64,000 nt of DNA. Source: HXMU1420-13 sp024742815. Lineage in GTDB: Bacteria > Bacteroidota > Rhodothermia > Balneolales > Balneolaceae. Location: the NCBI GenBank assembly GCA_024742815.1, contig JANSXX010000003.1:186001-250000 (forward strand), read 5' to 3'. The translations under genes and the position numbers were made by a program. This document shows, in pieces, positions 18,149-26,790 of the stretch (position 1 is its first letter; each line of letters begins with the position of its first letter). A model generated the notes under the pieces. The model had not been told where the DNA came from, made no database searches, and worked only from the letters and a program-made list of their open reading frames with translations.

Positions 18149-18709
18149 ATGAAAATCATTATCACTTTTACAGCAATTTTATCGATTACAGGATTTCTCT
18201 TCATAAACGAAGAGCATACATTACATAATGATGCTTTACATTCGCATTCTCATTCACCATTAGTGGCCATGCAAACTGATACCGTTCCTACGTTCCCTTA
18301 TCAAAAAACAGAAGCCGAATGGAAGGAGATTTTAACCTCCTCCCAATATCGAATTCTTAGAAAAAAAGGGACGGAAATACCTTATATAAACGAATATTTC
18401 GACTTTAAAGGCGATGGAATCTATGTATGTGCAGGTTGCGGGCAGCATCTTTATGATTCGGATCATAAGTATAAAAGTGGGACTGGCTGGCCAAGCTTTT
18501 GGAAACCTATCGATGACAGTTTAGTAGTTGAACTAGAGGACAGAAGTTTTTTTATGGTACGAACCGAAATAGTTTGTTCTAATTGCGGTGGACATTTAGG
18601 TCATGTGTTTGATGATGGCCCACAACCTACCGGTTTGCGTTATTGTATGAATAGTGCAGCAATGAAGTTTGTAGCTCGCGATGATATTTCAGAACAAGAT
18701 TCGAAATAA
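18149..18709 (+). CDS. msrB: Peptide methionine-R-sulfoxide reductase, exported
   Basis: The ATG at 18149 gives a 186-residue protein with an N-terminal signal or anchor segment (residues 2-19); a TTG at 18122 is less likely. The MsrB domain has two zinc CxxC pairs, C94/C97 and C143/C146, and the catalytic cysteine C166 in LRYCMNSAAM. It reduces R-methionine sulfoxide in proteins. The leader followed by a His-rich stretch (HSHSHS) suggests an envelope location, where it would repair oxidised exported proteins. A terminator follows at 18744. Confidence 0.95.
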   Translation: MKIIITFTAILSITGFLFINEEHTLHNDALHSHSHSPLVAMQTDTVPTFPYQKTEAEWKEILTSSQYRILRKKGTEIPYINEYFDFKGDGIYVCAGCGQHLYDSDHKYKSGTGWPSFWKPIDDSLVVELEDRSFFMVRTEIVCSNCGGHLGHVFDDGPQPTGLRYCMNSAAMKFVARDDISEQDSK

Positions 18710-18743
18710 ATTGTTTATGATTTGAATTTATTCGTTCTTTTCG

Positions 18744-18769
18744 AGGCATCCATCTGGATGCCTTTTTTA
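18744..18769 (+). terminator. Intrinsic terminator after msrB
   Basis: An 8-bp stem (AGGCATCC with GGATGCCT, 18744-18763) with a 4-nt loop runs straight into TTTTTAT. Confidence 0.9.
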
Positions 18770-18789
18770 TTTCACGAACTTGATGATTG

Positions 18790-19317
18790 ATGTCTAAACC
18801 TGTCCTGCTTAAAAAAGCTGAATTTAATCCTCGCCTTAAAACGTATCTAAATTTGTATGGTGCATTTACCATGCTGGTTATGATTATCACCATTCCCTTT
18901 CTTCCGATTTGGTTTATCATTGCCCCCTATTTCATCAATAAATATTTCGAGCGTTTAGAGTGTGAACTCACAACACGTTCACTTCGATTCAAAAAAGGAT
19001 TTATCGTACAAATAGAAAAAACCATCCCACTGGATAAAATTCAGGATTTAACATTCCGAGAAGGCCCACTACTCAAAAAATTCGGGCTAAGCGTTTTAAA
19101 AGTTGAAACCGCCGGAAATTCCGGTACTGCTACCGCTGATTTAAGTCTGATCGGAATAGTTGATGCACACGAATTTCGCCAAATGGTATTTGATCAGCGC
19201 GATAAAGTTACAGACAACTCTGCTTCATCCGATTCCGACTCAGAATCCTTAGCCCAAATTTTAAGTGATATCCGAGATTCTATAAAAGTGATAGAAGCGA
19301 ATATTTCTAAGAATTAA
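18790..19317 (+). CDS. Bacterial PH-domain (bPH2/DUF304) membrane protein
   Basis: The ATG at 18790 is preferred over the adjacent TTG. The 175-residue protein has two membrane helices in its first 65 residues. The bPH2 core then follows, with the family pattern ECELTTRSLRFKKGF, EKTIPLDKIQDLTF and LKVETAGNSG. A polar Ser/Asp-rich linker and a short amphipathic helix end the protein. bPH2 proteins such as YdbS/YdbT are membrane-linked, with no defined reaction. It follows the msrB terminator and so probably has its own promoter. Confidence 0.85.
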   Translation: MSKPVLLKKAEFNPRLKTYLNLYGAFTMLVMIITIPFLPIWFIIAPYFINKYFERLECELTTRSLRFKKGFIVQIEKTIPLDKIQDLTFREGPLLKKFGLSVLKVETAGNSGTATADLSLIGIVDAHEFRQMVFDQRDKVTDNSASSDSDSESLAQILSDIRDSIKVIEANISKN

Positions 19318-19378
19318 TTTCTGCACACTTCATCTATTCTTCATACGTTAGCCCTTAGTTGATAAAAAATTCAGGGGC

Positions 19379-19813
19379 ATGCGTTTTTTAGGTCTATGTT
19401 TTCTTCCATTTCTATTTTCCTGTTCTGTATTTGAAAATGAACAGGATTTCGAGATTCATCCTCCCAGCATTATTGGGGAATGGTATCTTATTCATGATGA
19501 AGATGGAAATCCTAATTTTTTTCACCCTTCGAAAATAGATACTGCCGAGTTTGAGAGAATTATAACTATCGATTTTTTTGAATCTAATGATTGCTCAATA
19601 AATGATCTTAAACCTAAGTATAATAGATATTGGAGCTGTGTTTGGTCGATTTACGCTGAAGAAAACTATACTCGTTTCTTCTTAAATCTAGATTTTGATT
19701 ATCAATTACCAGCTCCAACATTTTTTGATAAAAGCACAGGTATCTTATATGAAATTATAGAGCTTTCACAAGATAGATTAATGGTAAATACATTGGGAGG
19801 TTACAATCAATGA
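19379..19813 (+). CDS. Small lipoprotein, tandem paralogue 1 of 4
   Basis: This 144-residue predicted lipoprotein has a lipobox at FLFSC (Cys about 16). It shares with the next three genes the order lipobox, EIxPxxxxGEWY, a first Cys (DCSI), a PxxNRYxxCxWxIY block with a second Cys, an aromatic DIYLxIxY-like strand and a final YxIxELSxDRxxV. The two mature cysteines probably form a disulfide, and the fold may be a small lipocalin-like barrel; both are inference. Its stop overlaps the start of paralogue 2 (ATGA). Confidence 0.7.
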   Translation: MRFLGLCFLPFLFSCSVFENEQDFEIHPPSIIGEWYLIHDEDGNPNFFHPSKIDTAEFERIITIDFFESNDCSINDLKPKYNRYWSCVWSIYAEENYTRFFLNLDFDYQLPAPTFFDKSTGILYEIIELSQDRLMVNTLGGYNQ

Positions 19814-20250
19814 TAATTAGGTTGGCATATTTACTACTAATCATAATTACGCAGAATAACTGTTCAATACTTGATACAGAAGGAGTAATTGAAATCAATT
19901 CGGACTATGCTGCTCAAAAATGGATGTACTTAAGTAGTGATAAAGACTTCGTGTTAAGACCATATAACCGTGATAAAGCTAATGAAGCTGAATACCATAT
20001 TATCTATGATTTGATAGAAAGTAATGGTTACACTTCATGTATTATTTCACATTCAAATAGGCCTACAAATTACTACAGAAAATGTACTTGGTTAATTCAA
20101 GGAGCAGAACCAGACCTTTATTTCAGATTATTTTACAGCATAGAAGACAATAATGCTATTCGGAGAAATTTCAGTTATTTCTATAGAGTTCAAGAGCTTT
20201 CAAAAGATCGATTTCGATTAAAAATGTTAAGAGAAGTGGTGTTGCATTAA
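19810..20250 (+). CDS. Small lipoprotein, tandem paralogue 2 of 4
   Basis: This 146-residue paralogue starts inside the stop of the previous gene. The lipobox is NNC (Cys about 18). It keeps the TSCI and YYRKCTWLI cysteine pair and the YRVQELSKDRFRL end, but has lost the GEW motif (QKWMY in that place). It is the most diverged of the four. Confidence 0.65.
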   Translation: MIIRLAYLLLIIITQNNCSILDTEGVIEINSDYAAQKWMYLSSDKDFVLRPYNRDKANEAEYHIIYDLIESNGYTSCIISHSNRPTNYYRKCTWLIQGAEPDLYFRLFYSIEDNNAIRRNFSYFYRVQELSKDRFRLKMLREVVLH

Positions 20251-20260
20251 CATCGTAATC

Positions 20261-20683
20261 ATGAAATATCTCATATTTGTTCTTCCCCTGTTTTATTTCT
20301 CCTGTTCACTTTTCGATAATGAGCAAGAGTATGAAATAGATCCTCTCCAACTTTATGGCGAATGGTACCAAGATGAATTTAAAGGCTCTATCAATTTGGT
20401 TAAAACCGGCGAATTTGATTCCACAAACGCCCCAGTAAGGCTTATCAATTTTAAATCTGATAACAGCTGTACTCTCGAATATATCTATCCACCAAATAAC
20501 AGGTTTGGAGACTGTGAATGGAGAATTTATGCTGATGCTTCAGACATATATCTTAAAATAGACTATGATGAAATTGTCATTCAATGGCACATTTTTGTGG
20601 GTGAACTATATCGAATCAAGGAGTTAAATGAACACACTTTTCGAGTTGTTCAAATAGGAACTAAAAGAGATGACCCATCATGA
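20261..20683 (+). CDS. Small lipoprotein, tandem paralogue 3 of 4
   Basis: This 140-residue paralogue has a lipobox at FYFSC and is closest to paralogue 1 at the N-terminus (SLFDNEQEYEIDP against SVFENEQDFEIHP). The cysteine pair is NSCTL and GDCEWRIY. The C-terminal YRIKELNEHTFRV matches the family end. Its stop overlaps the start of paralogue 4 (ATGA). Confidence 0.7.
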   Translation: MKYLIFVLPLFYFSCSLFDNEQEYEIDPLQLYGEWYQDEFKGSINLVKTGEFDSTNAPVRLINFKSDNSCTLEYIYPPNNRFGDCEWRIYADASDIYLKIDYDEIVIQWHIFVGELYRIKELNEHTFRVVQIGTKRDDPS

Positions 20684-21102
20684 GATTCGTACTATATTTA
20701 CTATTGGTTAGCTTCGTTCATTGTTCCATTTTAGGTGAAAGAGATGAAAAATTTGATTTGATCCCAAGTAATTTAGAAGGTGAATGGACTCGGGTTAAAT
20801 TCAACGAGGCATTTACAATTCACAAGCTGATTGATTCAGCTGATCTTCCTACAACCCAACACATTCGTTACTCATTTACTGCAAATAGTTTTAATTCGTG
20901 CAAGATCTATAATTCTGTACGACCTGATAATTTTTACGGATATTGCAGATGGAATATTTATGGCGAGTATCCCGATATATATCTTTCGATAGAATACCGT
21001 ACTTCAAATAACCCGAGTGGTGAAATTCAAAGTTTTCTTTATCAAGTTGTTGATAAAAGCTCCGATCAAATTACCTTGCGTACTATTCGGCAGGCATTAT
21101 GA
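20680..21102 (+). CDS. Small lipoprotein, tandem paralogue 4 of 4
   Basis: This 140-residue paralogue has a lipobox at FVHC (Cys about 15), then LEGEWTRV, the pair NSCKI and YCRWNIY, and PDIYLSIEY. It closes the tandem array and converges on the NSS transporter at 21144. None of the four has a family I can name. Confidence 0.7.
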   Translation: MRFVLYLLLVSFVHCSILGERDEKFDLIPSNLEGEWTRVKFNEAFTIHKLIDSADLPTTQHIRYSFTANSFNSCKIYNSVRPDNFYGYCRWNIYGEYPDIYLSIEYRTSNNPSGEIQSFLYQVVDKSSDQITLRTIRQAL

Positions 21103-21143
21103 ATACTTGAGGTAATATAATTTCACAAGTACAATTAATACCA

Positions 21144-22628
21144 TTACAGTTTCTGGGGCAACAATCGCTTATTAAAGAACCAAACCAATCCTAAAGCTAA
21201 TATCCACTGTCCAACTACGGTAGCTACCGAAAATGGATCGAAAGGATTATACCAGCTATCCGGTGCATATTCTGTTGCAGAAAGATAGAACCACCATAAT
21301 AACAAGGTGATTACCTCAACAGGGATAATATACTTGAGTAAAATATCCCACCATGCCCCAAGTTTAGTTTTACTTTCTTCTGTATTTACAAGATTTAGTC
21401 GGAAATCCTTAGCTCCAAAACTGATTACTGCGTACGATATAAACGCTCCTGAAACCATCAATCCAACCCCCCAAACGAAATCCTGATTGGCAAAGAAGGT
21501 TAGGTTTAATGCAGATGGAATACCGAACGCAAATCCAATGGCGCAAATCCAAATTGTGGCTTGTTTACGCGAAACGCCAGTGTCCACAAACACTTTTACA
21601 GCCAGTTCTATCATAGAGATCAGCGAACTGAATGCCGCAAAAGTCAATCCAAGGAAGAAGAGAATGGAAAATATGCCGCCACCGCCCATACTAGCAAAAA
21701 GCTGCGGCATCCAGATAAATGTGAGTCCTGTGCTTGCCGGACCCGAGGTTTTCATCACATTTAGAATTTCAGCATCCGACATCGAAGATCCTAACGTACC
21801 GAAGACAGTGCTAAATATGATAATGGCTGCAATCAATGAAATCATATTATTCCCAATTCCCGTTTGAAAAGCGCTGATCGTAATATCATCTTGCTTACGC
21901 ATGTAAGCACCATAAGTAAGAATCAGTCCCCAAGCAGCGCCCGTATCCCAGGCGTTTTGAGTTAGAGCTTCCAGCCAAATTTGAGGATCCTTAAGAGTAG
22001 ACCAATCCGGAGTAAACAAATACTTAATCCCCTCCATGCTTCCTTCAAGTGTTAAGGAGCGAATCAACGAAACAAATAAAACGAGAAGAAGTGACGGAAT
22101 CAGTATTTTGTTAATTCGCTCGATAGAGGAAATTCCTTTTATCACTACCCATCCTCCAAAAAGCATAATAATCGCATGCATGAAAACAGGCATTCCTGAA
22201 GCATGAAAATTATCCCATAGCATCAACGAAGCTTCGTAGGAATCTGGTAGGGATGCCGTTAACGACTGGAATAAATAGTATAAACACCATCCGGCTACCA
22301 CACTGTAGTAGAACATAATAGCAGTAGCCACAAAACCGATGAATCCGCCCATCCACCCTTTTTTTTCGCCAATCAATTTTGCGAAAGCGCCAACAATACC
22401 GGAACGACCATTACGCCCTATTCCATATTCGGCGATAATCAGTGGGATCGACCATAAGATCAGGAAACTCAGCCAAGCTATTAAAAACGCTCCGGCTCCG
22501 GTTTCTCCCCCATTTTGTGCGGCAATTCTGGGGAATCTCCAGATGTTACCGGTTCCAATTGCAATGCCTAAAACGCTTACTAATAAGCCAATTTTGGATG
22601 AAAACCTTTCCATTGATGGTGCTGCCAT
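21144..22628 (-). CDS. Sodium-dependent transporter, NSS (SNF) family
   Basis: This 494-residue protein has about 12 membrane helices and the LeuT-fold helix-1 signature LVSVLGIAIGTGNIWRFPRI with the unwound glycine segment. The conserved GGGAFLI-like sequence of helix 2 appears as GAGAFLIAW, and the helix-6 region contains NAWDTGAAWGLILTYG. It should import an amino acid or related compound with Na+. The substrate is not determinable. The family member truncated at the left window edge makes this the second NSS gene within 22 kb. Confidence 0.95.
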   Translation of the reverse strand: MAAPSMERFSSKIGLLVSVLGIAIGTGNIWRFPRIAAQNGGETGAGAFLIAWLSFLILWSIPLIIAEYGIGRNGRSGIVGAFAKLIGEKKGWMGGFIGFVATAIMFYYSVVAGWCLYYLFQSLTASLPDSYEASLMLWDNFHASGMPVFMHAIIMLFGGWVVIKGISSIERINKILIPSLLLVLFVSLIRSLTLEGSMEGIKYLFTPDWSTLKDPQIWLEALTQNAWDTGAAWGLILTYGAYMRKQDDITISAFQTGIGNNMISLIAAIIIFSTVFGTLGSSMSDAEILNVMKTSGPASTGLTFIWMPQLFASMGGGGIFSILFFLGLTFAAFSSLISMIELAVKVFVDTGVSRKQATIWICAIGFAFGIPSALNLTFFANQDFVWGVGLMVSGAFISYAVISFGAKDFRLNLVNTEESKTKLGAWWDILLKYIIPVEVITLLLWWFYLSATEYAPDSWYNPFDPFSVATVVGQWILALGLVWFFNKRLLPQKL

Positions 22629-22802
22629 GCAAATAATTGTTAATTAAAAAATAGGGATACTTTTGGCTCGTTTAGATTGCCATTTGAACCGTATATTCAA
22701 CATCATTTTGATGTGATACAGGCTATGCATATCATTGCTGGCCAATCATACAGGTTAAAAATCGACTATCCAAAACTTTTTCAATAGCCGAACTTCATTT
22801 AC

Positions 22803-25787
22803 ATGTTTTCAAATCACCAAACGACGAATAAATATTTAGCGCTTTTTGCTTTTTTTACCTCGCTAGTTATCTACACCTTAACCATGGCCCCAACAGCTAG
22901 TTTCTGGGATGCCGGCGAGTTTATCGCAGTTGCCCATGGTCTACAGGTTAATCACCCACCCGGGGCTCCTTTATATTCCATAATGGGGCGACTAGCTTCC
23001 ATGTTTATGCCTACTGAATACGTTGCAGCGAGCATTAACTTTTTGAGTGTGTTGTCATCTGCGCTCACCGTAATGTTATTGTATCTGATCATCGTCCGCT
23101 TGATTCGTGAATTCAAAGGACATCCGAATGAGATGGCATTGATCGATAAAATTGGAATGTATGGTGGAGCTTTAGTTGGCGCTCTTACTTTTGCGGTTAC
23201 CGATACGTTCTGGTTTAACGCTGTCGAGGCAGAAGTTTACGCAATGTCGATGTTTTTCACTGCCATTGTAGTATGGTTGGCTCTAAAATGGAGCGAAAAC
23301 CACGATGCAGATTACAACGAGCGTTGGCTGGTTCTAATCGCTTATATGTTTGGTTTGGCTATTGGGGTTCACTTGTTGAACTTGCTCGCTTTATTCTTCG
23401 TAGCGCTCATTGTGTATTTCAAGAAAAGAGATTTCACACTCATTTCTTTTGTAATTATGGGGGTAATATCCGTTTTATCATTCTTCCTCATCTATCCACT
23501 TTCGATACAATATTTACCAGATTGGGCAGATAAAATTGGTGATGCAACTTACGGTCTAATCGGTCCGCTCACTTTTGTTTTGCTGATTGTTGGCTCGCTT
23601 AGCTACGCTATTTACTACACGCATAAAAATAAATATCGCTTAGCAAACATCATGTTTATCAGCTATGCCATGATTTTAATTGGGTACTCAAGTTATGCGG
23701 TAATTATGATCCGTTCGATCGCTGATCCTCCGGTAGATGAGAACGACCCGGAAACCGTAGAGGCCTTCGTAAAATATTTGAAACGCGAGCAATATGGTGA
23801 CACTCCAATTCTCAAGGGCCGATATTATGATGATGCAACGGCTCAGATTTCACAGGATGAAAAGTTTTTCCCACGACGGTATTCCAGCGATCCGAGACAC
23901 ATGCAGTTTTATGCTCGGTACGATAGTGACTTAGAGTATTTCTTGTCGCACCAAGTTAACCACATGTACATTCGATACTTTAACTGGAACTTTATTGGTC
24001 GCCAAGCAGATATTCAGGATGCAGGATGGCAATCCGGCTTCGAGGAAGAACGCTATCCCGAAAACAAAGCAAGTAATGCGTATTACTTTATTCCTTTTTT
24101 GTTGGGCTTATTTGGGTTGATCTATCATTTTACCTCCGATTGGAGGCGGGCATTTGCAGTTTTTGCACTCTTCATTGTTACAGGTTTGGCGATTATTGTC
24201 TTCCTCAATCAAAGTCCATATCAACCCAGAGAGCGAGATTACGCCTATGTGGGCTCATTCTTTGCCTTTGCAATCTGGATTGGAATGGGGGTAACCGGCC
24301 TAATCGAGATGTTAAAGAATTACACGAAAGACAATACCATGGTGGCTTATGGTGTAATCGGTTTGTGTTTACTTGGCTCTCCAGTTTTAATGGGAGTTGA
24401 AAACTGGGATGATCATGATCGCTCCGGTAGATATGTAGCGCCTGATTATGCTAAGAATTTATTGAACTCGTTAGCGCCAAATGCAATCGTGTTCACGAAT
24501 GGCGATAACGATACTTTCCCGTTATGGTACGCTCAGGAAGTTGAAGGAGTGCGTACCGATGTTCGCATCGTTTGTTTGAGTTTGTTGAACACCGATTGGT
24601 ACATCAAACAGTTGAAGCATCAGTGGTCGCATGAGTCTGCCCCACTACCGATCAGTTATACCGATGAAGAAATTGATCGCATTACTTCCCGAATCGATCG
24701 ATGGGATCCAAAGACGATCAACATACCGGTTGATAAAAATATGCTGAAAGAAGCTTTTTCTGAAGACTATGAATACAAAGAAGCGATCGGAGTAAAACCA
24801 GATACATCTTTACAAATTCTACAAGTAGGAACAGATTTTGAGATGCCGGTTGATTCACTGGATAATCAAATGAGCTGGCGTGTAAATGGTCGCTTTTTTG
24901 GTAATGATGCTCAAGGTAACGGTATCTATTACATGCAGGTTCAAGACTTATTAATTCTCGATCTATTGGAAACGAATAATTGGTTGCGCCCTATTTACTT
25001 CGCAAATACTGTTTCATCGCAAAGTATGTTAGGCATGCAGGATTACTTCAGAACAGAAGGAAAAGCGTATCGCGTAATTCCTAAGAAAATGGAAAGCGAA
25101 TATACCGGTTACATTGATACCGACATTCACACTCGTCGCTTAAATAACTTCAGCTTCAAAAACTGGAATGATCCTGATTTATATTTAGATGAAAACATTC
25201 GCCGAATGCTTGGTAACTATCGATTTAGCTTCCTGCAATTAGCAGAAACTTACTTAGATCAAGGCCAGCCTGATAGCGCAGCATATTGGTTGAATCGCGC
25301 CGAAGAAGTGATTCCATTCCGTCCGGATGAAGAAAATTATAACCTTCAGGCATTGTTTGCGGTTAATTATGTACAACTCGATATGCTCGAACATGCATCG
25401 CGTGTAATTGACGTAATTAAACCTAACATTCAACGAGATTTTACCAGAAGTTTCGAAGCATTTATCCGTGCAGAAGGTGAATTTCAGGACTTGAGTGCAG
25501 AATTTGAAACCGCACGAAGAGAAGGCAATATTCAAGCTCAACGTAAATTACGTCCTAGAATTAATACGGTTAACGAACGACGGCAAGGTTATGGAGATCA
25601 GTTGATGCAGGTTCGTCAATATTTATCTATTGTAACCTATGTGTTATACAAAACCGAAGCCGTAGATGAGGCCAATGAATTAGTTAATTTGGTAAATGAC
25701 TCCTTTGCAGGTACTCCTTTCCCAACATTACCAACAAATCTTGAAGAAAGTGAAATGGAAATGCGCAGATACGGTTTAACTGAATAA
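22803..25787 (+). CDS. DUF2723 family large membrane protein (TMEM260-like glycosyltransferase superfamily)
   Basis: This 994-residue protein has an N-terminal DUF2723 domain with the hallmark TMAPTASFWDAGEF, NHPPGAPLY and FWFNAVEAEVYAMS motifs, in which an acidic residue follows the first luminal helix. About 11-13 membrane helices fill residues 10-545. The C-terminal half is a soluble exported region ending in TPR-like helices (residues about 810-960). Human TMEM260 of this superfamily is a protein O-mannosyltransferase, so transfer of a sugar to exported proteins is plausible but inferred. It is followed 33 nt later by the 25821 gene. Confidence 0.9.
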   Translation: MFSNHQTTNKYLALFAFFTSLVIYTLTMAPTASFWDAGEFIAVAHGLQVNHPPGAPLYSIMGRLASMFMPTEYVAASINFLSVLSSALTVMLLYLIIVRLIREFKGHPNEMALIDKIGMYGGALVGALTFAVTDTFWFNAVEAEVYAMSMFFTAIVVWLALKWSENHDADYNERWLVLIAYMFGLAIGVHLLNLLALFFVALIVYFKKRDFTLISFVIMGVISVLSFFLIYPLSIQYLPDWADKIGDATYGLIGPLTFVLLIVGSLSYAIYYTHKNKYRLANIMFISYAMILIGYSSYAVIMIRSIADPPVDENDPETVEAFVKYLKREQYGDTPILKGRYYDDATAQISQDEKFFPRRYSSDPRHMQFYARYDSDLEYFLSHQVNHMYIRYFNWNFIGRQADIQDAGWQSGFEEERYPENKASNAYYFIPFLLGLFGLIYHFTSDWRRAFAVFALFIVTGLAIIVFLNQSPYQPRERDYAYVGSFFAFAIWIGMGVTGLIEMLKNYTKDNTMVAYGVIGLCLLGSPVLMGVENWDDHDRSGRYVAPDYAKNLLNSLAPNAIVFTNGDNDTFPLWYAQEVEGVRTDVRIVCLSLLNTDWYIKQLKHQWSHESAPLPISYTDEEIDRITSRIDRWDPKTINIPVDKNMLKEAFSEDYEYKEAIGVKPDTSLQILQVGTDFEMPVDSLDNQMSWRVNGRFFGNDAQGNGIYYMQVQDLLILDLLETNNWLRPIYFANTVSSQSMLGMQDYFRTEGKAYRVIPKKMESEYTGYIDTDIHTRRLNNFSFKNWNDPDLYLDENIRRMLGNYRFSFLQLAETYLDQGQPDSAAYWLNRAEEVIPFRPDEENYNLQALFAVNYVQLDMLEHASRVIDVIKPNIQRDFTRSFEAFIRAEGEFQDLSAEFETARREGNIQAQRKLRPRINTVNERRQGYGDQLMQVRQYLSIVTYVLYKTEAVDEANELVNLVNDSFAGTPFPTLPTNLEESEMEMRRYGLTE

Positions 25788-25820
25788 GCATTTTTATATA
25801 TTTCGACGAAATACAACGTT

Positions 25821-26267
25821 ATGATACATCAGTTTACTAAAGAAAATATCGAAGCCATCGGAACCGTATTAGGCGCAATGCCAAAACCGTTGGGTGATGA
25901 TGTGTACCGCATCGAGGTGATAAACGAAGAAGAAAATGCAAAACTGGCACTGGAAATTCATTTGGGACTCGAAGCTAACGGGCAGCAAATGAACCTTGTT
26001 TCTGTGTATTCTTACAGTACTTTTTTGCAATTACAAAACTGTACGGCCTTCATCGCTAGTGATATTTTGGAGCAAGTTACCTTTTTCGGAAAATCGGGCG
26101 ACAAAACTTCCGGTCTAATTGTTGATAAAGCAGCCGGTTGCAGTTTGTATGCTAATGTAGACGAATCCATTATTTCCGGCGATTTTACCCAACTTCCCGA
26201 AGATTTAATGATGTGCGGAATCGCGCTTTCGCTTACCGAATCGATGGACGACGATCTCGGAATTTAA
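25821..26267 (+). CDS. Hypothetical protein, 148 aa, upstream of ybeY
   Basis: No family is recognised. The protein is soluble and acidic, with no signal peptide. It contains a segment (GKSGDKTSGLIVDKAAGCSLY) with a Gly-rich turn, but this is not a Walker motif. It is separated by 4 nt from ybeY, which suggests co-translation and perhaps a link to translation or RNA processing; that link is context only. Confidence 0.6.
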   Translation: MIHQFTKENIEAIGTVLGAMPKPLGDDVYRIEVINEEENAKLALEIHLGLEANGQQMNLVSVYSYSTFLQLQNCTAFIASDILEQVTFFGKSGDKTSGLIVDKAAGCSLYANVDESIISGDFTQLPEDLMMCGIALSLTESMDDDLGI

Positions 26268-26271
26268 CGCG

Positions 26272-26712
26272 ATGGAAGGCATCCATCCTATCCAACTGTT
26301 TAACACAAGTGGCATCGAGATTCCGATTCTGGAAACCGATGCCATTTTTTTGTTAGATGCCGTTTCTAAACACTTCGAGGTAGATTTTGAGCTTGTTGAA
26401 GTGGTATATGTTGATGAAGCCGAAATACAACGGATAAATACCGAGTACTTAAAGCACGAGTATGTAACGGATATCATCACTTTTTGCCTTGATGAGCAAC
26501 AAACAGATTCCGCGATTGAAGGTACTATTTACTGCTGTGCTCAACGGATTTTTGAGCAAGCCGAGGAATTTGATCAACAACCTCGTACCGAGTTTTTAAG
26601 GGTGCTTATCCACGGCTTAATTCATTTGAATGGCTACAACGATCAAACGCCGGAAGAAAAAAAAGAAATGACCCGCCTTGAAGATCATTTTTTAGATTTG
26701 ATCAACAACTAA
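26272..26712 (+). CDS. ybeY: Endoribonuclease YbeY
   Basis: This 146-residue metalloprotein takes part in 16S rRNA 3' maturation and ribosome quality control. The core motif is HGLIHLNGYND, giving metal ligands H114 and H118 with D124 in place of the third histidine of the E. coli enzyme; the Asp form is common in Bacteroidota. The upstream conserved HEYVTDIITF segment, needed for RNA binding, is present (residues 62-71). Length is normal. It sits 4 nt after the 25821 gene and ends in front of a terminator that serves the opposite strand. Confidence 0.93.
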   Translation: MEGIHPIQLFNTSGIEIPILETDAIFLLDAVSKHFEVDFELVEVVYVDEAEIQRINTEYLKHEYVTDIITFCLDEQQTDSAIEGTIYCCAQRIFEQAEEFDQQPRTEFLRVLIHGLIHLNGYNDQTPEEKKEMTRLEDHFLDLINN

Positions 26713-26724
26713 AACAGATTTCAT

Positions 26725-26753
26725 AAAAAAAGGGTCATCTTTAACAATGACCC
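26725..26753 (-). terminator. Terminator of the efflux operon
   Basis: On the minus strand a 7-bp stem (GGGTCAT with ATGACCC, 26732-26753) is followed by seven T (26725-26731). It lies just after the tolC-like stop. Confidence 0.85.
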
Positions 26754-26790
26754 ACTTCTTCCAAATAACACTGACCGATCGAATTGGGAG

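Noticed and set aside
26272..26712. YbeY inactive because the third metal histidine is missing
   Set aside because: Asp at this place (D124) is common in YbeY of Bacteroidota, so it is a lineage variant and not a lost site.
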